In this document: piece by piece, positions 53,140 to 60,572 of the stretch
Layout of the letters: each line of letters opens with the position of its first letter
How positions within the stretch are numbered: the stretch's first letter is position 1
Origin: Rossellomorea vietnamensis NBRC 101237
GTDB taxonomy: Bacteria; Bacillota; Bacilli; Bacillales; Bacillaceae_B
Length of the DNA stretch: 64,000 nucleotides
Reading direction: 5' to 3'
Assembly: GCF_001591825.1 (NCBI RefSeq)
Contig: NZ_BCVQ01000021.1
Span: 1-64,000, forward strand
The notes under the pieces: generated by a model
What the model was told of the DNA's origin: nothing
What the model saw: only the letters and a program-made list of their open reading frames with translations
Database searches by the model: none
Made by a program: the position numbers and the translations under genes

Positions 53140-53510
53140 TGGAAAATAAGTATAAACATGTGATAGATGAAGCCGTTGTGAAACTATACGATCGATACCC
53201 GGAATTGGATGAAAAGTTTGGAGAAGCCGGCCGGAAGAAATGCTATGAAGATAATATCCATCACTTCAATTACCTGGAGTCTGCTGCCGATGTAGGTGAA
53301 TCGAAGGTGTTTTCCGATTATGCCCTCTGGCTGAACAGCGTGCTTGTGAGCAGGGGCATGAAATCCGATCATCTTATCGATAATTTCAAGTGCATCATGG
53401 AATCCCTCGAAGAGACCCGTGTCGAAAAGGGTGAAGCCTTCGAGCTTTATCTGAAACAGGCAATCGAATCCATCCAGGCCGCAGACAGGGAAGAACCCGC
53501 CTCCTCCTGA
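53139..53510 (+). CDS. Helical protein resembling B12-binding or stressosome helical domains
   Basis: A 123-residue soluble, almost fully helical protein. HHFNYLESAADVGESKVFSDY and WLNSVLVSRGMKSDHLIDNF resemble the helical domain that precedes cobalamin-binding domains, but no B12 or STAS domain follows. Its start overlaps the ABM gene stop, so the two are translationally coupled. The companion ABM enzyme suggests binding of heme or another tetrapyrrole, which is speculative. Terminator at 53515. Confidence 0.65.
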   Translation: MENKYKHVIDEAVVKLYDRYPELDEKFGEAGRKKCYEDNIHHFNYLESAADVGESKVFSDYALWLNSVLVSRGMKSDHLIDNFKCIMESLEETRVEKGEAFELYLKQAIESIQAADREEPASS

Positions 53511-53514
53511 ACAC

Positions 53515-53544
53515 AAAAAGCATCGGCCCTTCGATGCTTTTTTT
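53515..53544 (+). terminator. Terminator after the ABM/helical gene pair
   Basis: AAAAAGCATCG/CGATGCTTTTT, six-base loop. Confidence 0.88.
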
Positions 53545-53550
53545 CATAGA

Positions 53551-53564
53551 GAGGGACGGACCTC
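53551..53564 (+). repeat. GAGGGACGGACCTY repeat, copy 16
   Basis: GAGGGACGGACCTC seven bases after the preceding terminator, in the gap before rlmCD. Confidence 0.85.
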
Positions 53565-53641
53565 CATCCATTTCATTCTCCTTCTCCATTTATGGTACAA
53601 TCAGTAGAGTCTTAAAAAGGAATTCGTAAAGGAAGATACAC

Positions 53642-55018
53642 GTGAGTAAAAAAGCACCCGTTCAAAAAAATGATTATATAGATGAAGCCGTATTCGAGGA
53701 TTTGACCCATGACGGCAATGGAGTAACAAAGGTCGACGGATACCCATTATTCGTCCCCAATGCCCTGCCCGGGGAAGAAGGCCGGGTCAAAGTCGTGAAA
53801 ACGAGTAAAGGATACGGGTTCGGCCGACTGTCAGAACGCACGAAAGATAGTCCGTTTCGTCAGGAACCCCCTTGTCCGATCTACAGGGAATGCGGAGGCT
53901 GCCAGATCCAGCATATGACGTACGAAGGCCAGCTGAAAGCAAAAGAGAAGAATGTAAAGGACGTCATGCAGCGTATCGGGAAACTTCAGGACGTCCCTGT
54001 ACATCCGGTCCTTGGAATGGAAGAGCCATGGCGCTACCGCAATAAAGCCCAGGTTCCTGTAGGGGAAAAGGACGGACGGTTTGTAGCTGGTTTCTATCAA
54101 AAGCGCAGTCATGAGATCATCGATATGGACAAATGCATCATTCAATATGAAAAAAATGATGAAGTGATCCAGCACGTGAAGGATGTATGTGAAAAATTGG
54201 AGGTCCGTCCCTATGATGAGAAAAATCATAAAGGGACTCTCCGCCATATTATGACCCGGACGGCATATACGACGGGTGAGGTGATGGTGGTATTGGTCAC
54301 GCGGACGCCTGAGCTTCCACATAAGAAGGCGATAGTGGATGCACTTATCGAAAATATAGAAGGCTTGAAATCGGTCGTCCATAACGTGAACCCCAAACGG
54401 ACAAACGTGATCATGGGTGATACAACCCGCGTCCTATGGGGGGAGGAAGTGATCCACGATTATATCGGGGACGTGAAGTTTGCGATCTCAGCAAGATCCT
54501 TCTATCAGGTGAACCCGGAGCAGACGAAGGTGCTTTATGATAAAGCGTTGGAGTATGCCGATTTGCAGGGAGAAGAAACCGTCATCGATGCGTATTGCGG
54601 AATCGGTACGATCTCCTTATTCCTCGCTCAAAAGGCGAAGAAGGTATACGGGGTGGAAATCGTTCCACAGGCGATAGAAGACGCGAAGCAAAATGCCGAG
54701 TTGAATGATATGACAAATGTGGAATTCAAAGCGGGACCTGCGGAAGTGGTCATCCCCGATTGGTATAAGGAAGGGATCAAAGCGGACGTCCTTGTCGTCG
54801 ATCCTCCGCGAAAGGGCTGTGATGAAGCACTTCTGAACACAATCCTTGCCATGAAGCCGAAGCGGGTGGTCTATGTATCCTGCAACCCGGCAACCCTTGC
54901 CCGTGACCTTAGAATATTGGAAGACGGCGGGTATAAAACAACGGAGGTGCAGCCGGTCGATATGTTTCCACAGACCATGCACTGTGAAGCCGTTGCGAAG
55001 ATCGAGTTAGTTGAATGA
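53642..55018 (+). CDS. rlmCD: 23S rRNA (uracil-C5)-methyltransferase RlmCD
   Basis: A 458-residue TrmA/RlmD-type enzyme, like B. subtilis YefA which makes m5U747 and m5U1939. TRAM domain about 5-63 ([19 protein letters not shown]); Fe-S cysteines in [10 protein letters not shown] and one later; SAM site [14 protein letters not shown]; catalytic [18 protein letters not shown] start at 53642. Bases 54200-54213 carry a reverse copy of the dispersed 14-bp repeat, coding LEVRPYD in a linker. Gene order after dagK resembles B. subtilis. Confidence 0.94.
   Translation: MSKKAPVQKNDYIDEAVFEDLTHDGNGVTKVDGYPLFVPNALPGEEGRVKVVKTSKGYGFGRLSERTKDSPFRQEPPCPIYRECGGCQIQHMTYEGQLKAKEKNVKDVMQRIGKLQDVPVHPVLGMEEPWRYRNKAQVPVGEKDGRFVAGFYQKRSHEIIDMDKCIIQYEKNDEVIQHVKDVCEKLEVRPYDEKNHKGTLRHIMTRTAYTTGEVMVVLVTRTPELPHKKAIVDALIENIEGLKSVVHNVNPKRTNVIMGDTTRVLWGEEVIHDYIGDVKFAISARSFYQVNPEQTKVLYDKALEYADLQGEETVIDAYCGIGTISLFLAQKAKKVYGVEIVPQAIEDAKQNAELNDMTNVEFKAGPAEVVIPDWYKEGIKADVLVVDPPRKGCDEALLNTILAMKPKRVVYVSCNPATLARDLRILEDGGYKTTEVQPVDMFPQTMHCEAVAKIELVE
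54200..54213 (-). repeat. Repeat copy 17 inside rlmCD
   Basis: GAGGTCCGTCCCTA, a 13-of-14 match to the reverse-complement repeat, read in frame within rlmCD as part of LEVRPYD. Confidence 0.75.
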
Positions 55019-55037
55019 AAAGTGAGGGATGATCACC

Positions 55038-55268
55038 ATGTATCTCACCATTAAAGAAACAGCCGAATATCTGTCCCTCCCCGAATCGTATATTGAAAGC
55101 CTCGTGCAGCAAAGGAAGATTCGGGCAGTCCACGATGGAGAACAGTATTTACTATACCGGGATCAATTCAATCAGCATCTTGAGCAAATGGAGAAAATGA
55201 AACGACAGCTCGCAGAATATCTAAGTGAACCGATCCCTGAAGATATTGATGTGAAGGATGAAGACTAG
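55038..55268 (+). CDS. Excisionase-type helix-turn-helix protein
   Basis: A 76-residue protein with an excisionase-family winged helix: LTIKETAEYLSLPESYIESL and IRAVHDGEQYLLYRD, followed by an acidic helical tail. Such genes bind DNA in phages and also occur as stand-alone chromosomal regulators. No integrase lies nearby. ATG 55038 follows GAGGG by nine bases; ATG 55029 is adjacent to that site. Confidence 0.75.
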   Translation: MYLTIKETAEYLSLPESYIESLVQQRKIRAVHDGEQYLLYRDQFNQHLEQMEKMKRQLAEYLSEPIPEDIDVKDED

Positions 55269-55311
55269 TACTGGACGAATCCAGAAATTTTTTTAAGAAA
55301 TGGAGAATACA

Positions 55312-55509
55312 ATGAACGGACAACAGCGTTCCAATATAAAACCGGGTCTTGAAGTGGACATCGTCCTGAAAAAAGACCAGCGCACAGACAAACTGACTCG
55401 GGGGATTGTGAAAGATATACTAACGAATTCCCCCAATCACCCACACGGCATCAAAGTCCGATTAGCAGATGGACAGGTTGGACGGGTGAAGAATATTATT
55501 CAGAAATAA
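55312..55509 (+). CDS. ywbE: YwbE family protein (DUF2196)
   Basis: A 65-residue KOW-like protein starting MNGQQRSNIKPGLEVDIVLK and continuing HPHGIKVRLADGQVGRV, matching YwbE from B. subtilis almost throughout. ATG 55312 is chosen because homologues start MNGQ; an ATG four codons earlier lacks a good site. Function unknown, possibly nucleic-acid binding. Its stop overlaps the terminator hairpin. Confidence 0.88.
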   Translation: MNGQQRSNIKPGLEVDIVLKKDQRTDKLTRGIVKDILTNSPNHPHGIKVRLADGQVGRVKNIIQK

Positions 55510-55532
55510 GAGGCCGGAGCGGTCTCTTTTTT
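55509..55532 (+). terminator. Terminator after ywbE
   Basis: AGAGGCC/GGTCTCT stem with one wobble, then TTTTTT. Confidence 0.75.
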
Positions 55533-55551
55533 ACTATGTCTTGAAAAGTAA

Positions 55552-55614
55552 TGTACCTAGTACAATTCAATGGGATTGTACCAGGTACAAAAAGTTCAGA
55601 ATGTACCTGGTGCA
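55552..55614. repeat. Three TGTACC dyads at exactly 25-bp spacing
   Basis: TGTACCTAGTACA (55552-55564), TGTACCAGGTACA (55577-55589) and TGTACCTGGTGCA (55602-55614). Each is a perfect or near-perfect dyad starting exactly 25 bp after the previous one. Between terminators of ywbE and the NRAMP gene. Function unknown. Confidence 0.8.
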
Positions 55615-55633
55615 AAAAAGTCAGCCCACACAA

Positions 55634-55668
55634 AAAGACCTCGATCTCCGCAAGGGATCGAGGTCTTT
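55634..55668. terminator. Bidirectional terminator between ywbE and the NRAMP operon
   Basis: AAAGACCTCGATC/GATCGAGGTCTTT, 13-bp perfect stem. It closes the minus-strand operon, where the T-run is TTTTTGTG, and backs up ywbE on the plus strand. Confidence 0.85.
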
Positions 55669-55678
55669 CCATCTTTGT

Positions 55679-56869
55679 TTAACTAAACAATTGAGGGATG
55701 CCTTGGATCAACGAGTAGACACCCATATAAGACATGGCCACGACAATCAGCACACCGAATACGGTCATCCAGATCGGGTGCTTGTAGTCACCGACGATTT
55801 TTGTTTTATGGGCGGCAATCAGCATGACACCGAGGGCGATCGGCAGGATCAATCCATTGAGGGATCCGACCAGGATCAAGATGGCAACCGGTTTACCGAC
55901 AATCACGAACACAAGTGTTGAGATCGTAATGAAACCGACGATCAGCCACTTATGATATTTCTCAAGGAGCGGGCTGAATGTACGGATGAAGGATACCGAC
56001 GTATAGGCTGCCCCGACAACGGATGAAACAGCGGCAGACCACATGACGATTCCGAACATCTTGTACCCGATATCACCGGCAGCCAGCTGGAATACGGACG
56101 CAGGTGGGTTCTTAGGGTCTAATGCAAACCCTTGAGCGACAATCCCTAACGCGGCGAGGAATAGAAAGATTCGCATGATGGACGCGATTCCGATGGCTGA
56201 TACGGAGCTTTTTGTGATTTCAGGAAGGGATTTTTTTCCTGTTATCCCAGCCTCTAATAATCGATGCCCCCCGGCAAAGGTGATGTATCCACCGACTGTC
56301 CCGCCGACCAGGGTGATGATCGCGAGAAAATCGATGGTGTCGGGAGCGAATGTTTTCGTTACGGCTTCGCCGACAGGTGGGTTGGCAGTAAACATGACAT
56401 ATACCGTAAGGATGATCATCAATAATCCCAGGATTTGAGCGAATTTGTCCATCAATCTGCCCGCTTCCTTTACCAGGAAGATCCCGACTGCGACGATTCC
56501 GCTGAACAATGCGCCCATTTCAGGTGAAATCCCGAATAGGACATTCGTACCGAGTCCGGCTCCGGCGATATTCCCGATGTTAAAGGCAAGGCCTCCTGCC
56601 ACGATGAGGATGGCAAGGAAATACCCTAATCCAGGAAGGACATCATTTGCGATATCCTGAGCCCTTTTTTCAGAAATGGCAATGATACGCCAAATATTCA
56701 GCTGGGCGCCAATATCGATTAGGATGGAAATTAATATGACGAAACCAAAGCTTGCGGCCAGCTTTTCAGTAAAGACGGTTGTTTGAGTCAGGAAGCCCGG
56801 TCCGATGGCGGAGGTCGCCATCAGGAACGCTGCTCCCAGTAATAGGCTGAAATTTGATTTTTTCTTCAA
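55679..56869 (-). CDS. NRAMP-family divalent metal transporter (YcsG-like)
   Basis: A 396-residue protein with about eleven membrane segments. MATSAIGPGFLTQTTVFTEK contains the helix-1 Gly-Pro-Gly in which canonical NRAMPs have DPGN; here the Asp/Asn pair is replaced, as in YcsG-type divergent members. Start TTG with AAAGGAG upstream. It is the last gene of pxpB-pxpC-NRAMP, an association also seen in B. subtilis (ycsG with kipI/kipA). Its substrate may therefore be linked to 5-oxoproline metabolism rather than Mn2+; this is inference. Confidence 0.85.
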   Translation of the reverse strand: MKKKSNFSLLLGAAFLMATSAIGPGFLTQTTVFTEKLAASFGFVILISILIDIGAQLNIWRIIAISEKRAQDIANDVLPGLGYFLAILIVAGGLAFNIGNIAGAGLGTNVLFGISPEMGALFSGIVAVGIFLVKEAGRLMDKFAQILGLLMIILTVYVMFTANPPVGEAVTKTFAPDTIDFLAIITLVGGTVGGYITFAGGHRLLEAGITGKKSLPEITKSSVSAIGIASIMRIFLFLAALGIVAQGFALDPKNPPASVFQLAAGDIGYKMFGIVMWSAAVSSVVGAAYTSVSFIRTFSPLLEKYHKWLIVGFITISTLVFVIVGKPVAILILVGSLNGLILPIALGVMLIAAHKTKIVGDYKHPIWMTVFGVLIVVAMSYMGVYSLIQGIPQLFS

Positions 56870-56892
56870 GGGGTTCTCTCCTTTGTTGTGAA

Positions 56893-57897
56893 CTAAGAGT
56901 TAAATTTCAAGGCGATTCCTTGCTTCAAATGGTTTAATTGGCGCTCACGATCTATGTATAGCTCCTGCGCCTTTTCATGGGAGATCATGGTGAATGTAAT
57001 GGATTCCCCCGGCTTCGTTTGAGCAATGAGGGGAAGATCAACGGATGCAATGTATCCTATCCTCGGATAGCCTCCCGTCGTTTGCCGGTCAGCGAGCAGA
57101 ATGATCGGCTGACCATTCGACGGAACTTGAATCGTCCCAAACACCACTGCTTCCGATACCATATCGAATTCCTCATCAAGATAGAGGGACGGACCTTCAA
57201 GACGGTATCCCATCCTGTCTGATTGGGAAGATACTTTAAATGGCTGATTGAAAAACTGTTCGCGGCTCTCTTCGGAAAATAAATCGTACTCCGTTCCAGG
57301 GATGGCCCGAATGACTTTCTTCTGGTGATAGGATGAAATGAATTCAGATGATATCGACCAGTCTATTTCCGTGAAGTCACTCTTCTCGACATATGGAAGT
57401 AAATAGTCGATCATATTGGCTGATTCTTTGTTGAACGGTCCTGTTTCCAATGTATCGCCCGCCTGAAGGGAACGACCTTTCAGTCCTCCGATTCCCGCCC
57501 TTACATATGTGGACCTGCTGTTCATGACTTTTTCGACACGAAAACCTCCTGCAACGGCAAGATAACTGCGGCAGCCATTCGTGCATGCCCCGAACTTAAG
57601 GATGCTTCCGGCTTTGATCAAGAGGGATCTCCTTAATGGAACGGGCTTCCCGTCAATCGTCGGAGTTAAATCTCCCCCGCAAATCGAGATCAGGGAAGTT
57701 TCCTTAAATTCAAGGACAGGTCCCATCAAGGTGATTTCCAGGGTTGCTTCGTCCACTTCGTTGCCGACGAGAAGGTTCGCAATTTTGTGGGCGAGGGGAT
57801 CCATGCTCCCACTCACGATGACGCCGTACTTTTGATAGCCGTACCTTCCTAAATCCTGAATGGTTGTCAGGAGGCCCGGTTTGATTATAGTAATCAT
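56893..57897 (-). CDS. pxpC: 5-oxoprolinase subunit PxpC (KipA family)
   Basis: A 334-residue biotin-dependent carboxyltransferase-like protein. ITIIKPGLLTTIQDLGRYGY is the standard opening, and later DRMGYRLEGPSL and ADRQTTGGYPRIG are family signatures. PxpA, PxpB and PxpC together hydrolyse 5-oxoproline with ATP; the B. subtilis homologue KipA counteracts the kinase inhibitor KipI. GGAGGAGG precedes ATG, overlapping pxpB by four bases. Bases 57184-57197 carry an in-frame copy of the dispersed repeat, coding EGPSLYL. Confidence 0.9.
   Translation of the reverse strand: MITIIKPGLLTTIQDLGRYGYQKYGVIVSGSMDPLAHKIANLLVGNEVDEATLEITLMGPVLEFKETSLISICGGDLTPTIDGKPVPLRRSLLIKAGSILKFGACTNGCRSYLAVAGGFRVEKVMNSRSTYVRAGIGGLKGRSLQAGDTLETGPFNKESANMIDYLLPYVEKSDFTEIDWSISSEFISSYHQKKVIRAIPGTEYDLFSEESREQFFNQPFKVSSQSDRMGYRLEGPSLYLDEEFDMVSEAVVFGTIQVPSNGQPIILLADRQTTGGYPRIGYIASVDLPLIAQTKPGESITFTMISHEKAQELYIDRERQLNHLKQGIALKFNS
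57184..57197 (+). repeat. Repeat copy 18 inside pxpC
   Basis: GAGGGACGGACCTT, a full 14-of-14 match, lies within the pxpC gene, read on the minus strand as part of EGPSLYL. Confidence 0.8.
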
Positions 57898-58613
57898 TGT
57901 TCCTCCTCCAATGCTCTATATTCTTCAAGTGAAATCGGTGTGAAGCGTATCCGGTCCCCGGCTTTCAACAGGCTCGGTGAGTCGTTGTTATCAGGCTTGA
58001 ACAGTTTTAGGGGTGTGCGGCCGATCAGCTGCCATCCACCGGGTGTTTCGATGGGGTATACCCCTGTTTGTTCCCCTGCTATTCCAACTGATCCTGCCGG
58101 TATTTTCAGACGTGGGGACTTTCTTCTCGGCGTCGCGATTTCCGGAGACATGCCGCCGATATAAGGGAATCCTGGTGCGAAGCCAATCATGTAAACGAGA
58201 TAGTCCCCGTTCATGTGTTTGGTGATGACTTCCTCAGTGGATAATTGATGATGGTTGGCGACTTCTTCAAGGTCAGGTCCGAATTCTCCACCGTAGCATA
58301 CGGGGATATCGATGATTCTTGCTTCTCCTTTTTCTCCGGTTTTCAGGTTTGAAAGCATGTTTTCGATTTCAGAACAGACGACCGTGTATGGAAGTGTGTT
58401 TTGAAAGGGTTTGTGAGAATCGGTGAGTTTGATTGGGTCGTAATAGAGTGTGACGGTTGTGAAGGCCGGGATATATTCTACCAGCCAGTCGAATGATTGG
58501 GTTTCGATTAGATTTGTTACCGCTTTCACCAGGTCGTGCGTTTCTTGTTGGATCGAGCTGCCTAATTGGATGACGACGGCGTGGTCGCCTAATGGGCGTA
58601 ACGTATACTTCAA
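57894..58613 (-). CDS. pxpB: 5-oxoprolinase subunit PxpB (KipI family)
   Basis: A 239-residue allophanate hydrolase subunit 1-like protein. IPVCYGGEFGPDLEEVA, FAPGFPYIGGMS and GSVGIAGEQTGVYPIETPGGW are diagnostic. In B. subtilis KipI binds and inhibits the sporulation kinase KinA and is also part of 5-oxoprolinase. TTG 58613 is preferred, since GGAGGT lies seven bases upstream; ATG 58631 would place that site inside the gene. pxpA, the third subunit, is absent here. Confidence 0.9.
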   Translation of the reverse strand: MKYTLRPLGDHAVVIQLGSSIQQETHDLVKAVTNLIETQSFDWLVEYIPAFTTVTLYYDPIKLTDSHKPFQNTLPYTVVCSEIENMLSNLKTGEKGEARIIDIPVCYGGEFGPDLEEVANHHQLSTEEVITKHMNGDYLVYMIGFAPGFPYIGGMSPEIATPRRKSPRLKIPAGSVGIAGEQTGVYPIETPGGWQLIGRTPLKLFKPDNNDSPSLLKAGDRIRFTPISLEEYRALEEEQ

Positions 58614-58801
58614 AGAATGACCTCCATTCATGGTTGTATATTTATAAGGAGTAAAAAGTAAATATGTATGAGTGGCCGCGCAAATAAGATAATTCAGAAA
58701 GTTTGGCCATGTTGTTATTATAGTATAATTCTTTGTGTTTTCAATAAAAGTATGGGAATTAGCTGAATATTTGAATGGATTATGACTTTGAACCTAGTGT
58801 G

Positions 58802-58943
58802 TTTTTTGGCTTATTCGAGTGAAACGTTCGTTTCACTCGCCTTTCAGCTTATGCTGAAAGGCCGGGGATAGGGGGACAACCGACAGGATAAAATGAATTT
58901 TCTCCTGTCGGTTGTCCCCCTATCCCCGGAATAAGCCAAAAAA
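58802..58943. repeat. Perfect 142-bp four-stem cloverleaf
   Basis: Outer stem TTTTTTGGCTTATT (58802-58815) with its complement at 58930-58943. Inside, three hairpins abut with no spacer: 58816-58839 (10-bp stem, GTTC loop), 58840-58861 (9-bp stem, TTAT loop) and 58862-58929 (27-bp perfect stem plus four pairs, TGAA loop). All four junction strands are fully paired. No T-run follows on either strand. No coding potential. It could be a mobile non-autonomous element or a structured RNA. Confidence 0.93.
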
Positions 58944-59089
58944 ACAGTAAAGAATTATTTTCTCCATAATAGTGAATGTAGTCTCGTTGTTACTATTTGC
59001 ATTCTGTTAAAAACTTACACATTTCCGTTGTTTTAATTCGTATCGCAATTGTGTTTTATGTGCTATTATTTAGTAATCCGAAATAATAT

Positions 59090-59107
59090 CCCCATCTGCT
59101 GGTGGGG
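59090..59107 (+). promoter_or_regulatory. Small hairpin in the MFS gene leader
   Basis: CCCCATC pairs with GGTGGGG around TGCT, followed by TTTG, about 28 bases before the MFS start codon. It could influence expression, but it is too small to assign. Confidence 0.3.
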
Positions 59108-59135
59108 TTTGATAGATGGGAAGGGAGGTTTGTTT

Positions 59136-60326
59136 ATGAAGGTGAAGGATCCTTTATGGACGAGGTCTTTTATTATGTTGATGGTGGGGAATTTGTTTGT
59201 GTTTATGTCGTTTCAGATGTTGATTCCGACGCTTCCTCCTTATATTAAATCGATCGGGGCTTCAGGGCTTGAGATTGGATTGGTGACGACGCTGTTTTCA
59301 ATCGGGGCTGTGTTGAGCCGGCCGTTTATTGGGTTTATGCTGGAATACAGGGACAGGAAGCCGCTTGTCTTGATAGGGGTGATCTCGTTACTCGCGATTA
59401 CGGTGATTTATCCATTGTCGAGTGTGGTCTTCATCTTTTTATTATTCCGCTTTGTGCACGGGCTCGCTTGGGGCTGGTCCACAACTGTCAACGGAACGGC
59501 AGCCGTCGATGTGGTGCCTAAATCCCGATTGGGAGAAGGGATGGGGTATTACGGCTTGTCGATTACAATCGGGATGATCATCGCCCCGAGTCTCGGAATC
59601 TATTTATTCCAGGTGACGACGTTCACGAATCTGATCATCACATCAAGTGTACTGGGTGTCATCGCGATTTTCTTATTGGGAATCGTTCATTATCAGACGC
59701 CTAAAGTGGTCAAAGAAACGAAGAAAGAAGATTTGAAGTTTTCCTATCTTGGTTCATTAGTCGAAAAATCCAGCTGGTTCCCGGCTTTCATTACCATCAT
59801 GGTGACATTTGGATACGGATCGATTGTAACATTCATCGTTATCTTCGGGGAAGAACGCGGAATACAGCATATCTTCCTGTTCTATTTATGTAATGCGATC
59901 ATGGCGTCCCTATCCAGACCGATAGCAGGGAAGTGGTTTGATGAACGGGGACCAAAGGGGCTAGTGCTATTCTGTATCGTCGTGACGTTTATCGGTATGT
60001 GGGCACTGTCTTTCGCCCATTCCGATTTACTGATCGTCGTAGCGGGACTTCTTTTCGGAGTTGGATTCGGTTCACTCATCCCTACCCTTCAATCCTGGAC
60101 ATTGTCCATGACGCCGGATCATAGACGTGGAGTGGCGAACGGCATGTTTTTCTCTTCCATCGATCTTGGTATCGGGTTGAGCGGCTTGGTATTCGGCGTG
60201 CTGGCTCAGTATGTCGAGACGGGTGTGCTTTTCCAAATTTCCAGTCTGTTTTTACTCATTGCCCTCGTAGTGGCGATTTTTGAAGGCAGGAAACAAAAAA
60301 AGCTTGTCCATCAGACTTCCGCATAG
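59136..60326 (+). CDS. MFS transporter
   Basis: A 396-residue major facilitator protein with 12 predicted membrane segments. The loop between segments 2 and 3 (GFMLEYRDRKPLVLIG) fits the MFS G-X3-D-R-X-G/R-R/K motif, and the equivalent loop in the second half (GKWFDERGPKGLV) is also present. Such proteins export drugs or metabolites. Substrate cannot be assigned. ATG 59136 follows AAGGGAGG by eight bases; a longer frame lacks conservation. Confidence 0.87.
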   Translation: MKVKDPLWTRSFIMLMVGNLFVFMSFQMLIPTLPPYIKSIGASGLEIGLVTTLFSIGAVLSRPFIGFMLEYRDRKPLVLIGVISLLAITVIYPLSSVVFIFLLFRFVHGLAWGWSTTVNGTAAVDVVPKSRLGEGMGYYGLSITIGMIIAPSLGIYLFQVTTFTNLIITSSVLGVIAIFLLGIVHYQTPKVVKETKKEDLKFSYLGSLVEKSSWFPAFITIMVTFGYGSIVTFIVIFGEERGIQHIFLFYLCNAIMASLSRPIAGKWFDERGPKGLVLFCIVVTFIGMWALSFAHSDLLIVVAGLLFGVGFGSLIPTLQSWTLSMTPDHRRGVANGMFFSSIDLGIGLSGLVFGVLAQYVETGVLFQISSLFLLIALVVAIFEGRKQKKLVHQTSA

Positions 60327-60355
60327 TTTGATGGGAGAATAATAGTGGTAAGTAT

Positions 60356-60412
60356 AAAGGACTATCTATTTTGGAGGGGCAGCAAAGCCTTTCGTAATGG
60401 ATAGTCCTTTCT
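60356..60412 (+). terminator. Terminator after the MFS gene
   Basis: AAAGGACTATC/GATAGTCCTTT stem with a longer loop, followed by CTTCTG; moderate strength. Confidence 0.65.
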
Positions 60413-60572
60413 TCTGTAATAGAAGTAATTCCATTGAATCACGGCAGAAAGTATCAATCGGAAAATGAAAAGGAAATGAAATTTTATCCCCATGAAATTC
60501 TGTTAGAATGAGAGAAATAGACAAGTCTGTGAGGCTTCCGGCAAAGGAGGCCCACATATAACGGAGGACATT

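Larger units (their letters stand above)
58614..59135. other. Divergent gap between pxpB and the MFS gene
   Basis: AT-rich flanks surround the 142-bp cloverleaf at 58802-58943. A small hairpin at 59090-59107 precedes the MFS ribosome binding site. Promoters for both flanking genes must lie here but none is clear enough to call. Confidence 0.6.

Noticed and set aside
55029-55268. Excisionase-type HTH gene as evidence of a prophage
   Set aside because: No integrase, attachment sites or phage genes nearby; neighbours are ordinary chromosomal genes.
58802-58943. The cloverleaf as a tRNA or tRNA-like gene
   Set aside because: Arm lengths (14, 10, 9, 31 pairs) and loops do not fit tRNA; there is no TTC loop consensus or anticodon arm of normal size.
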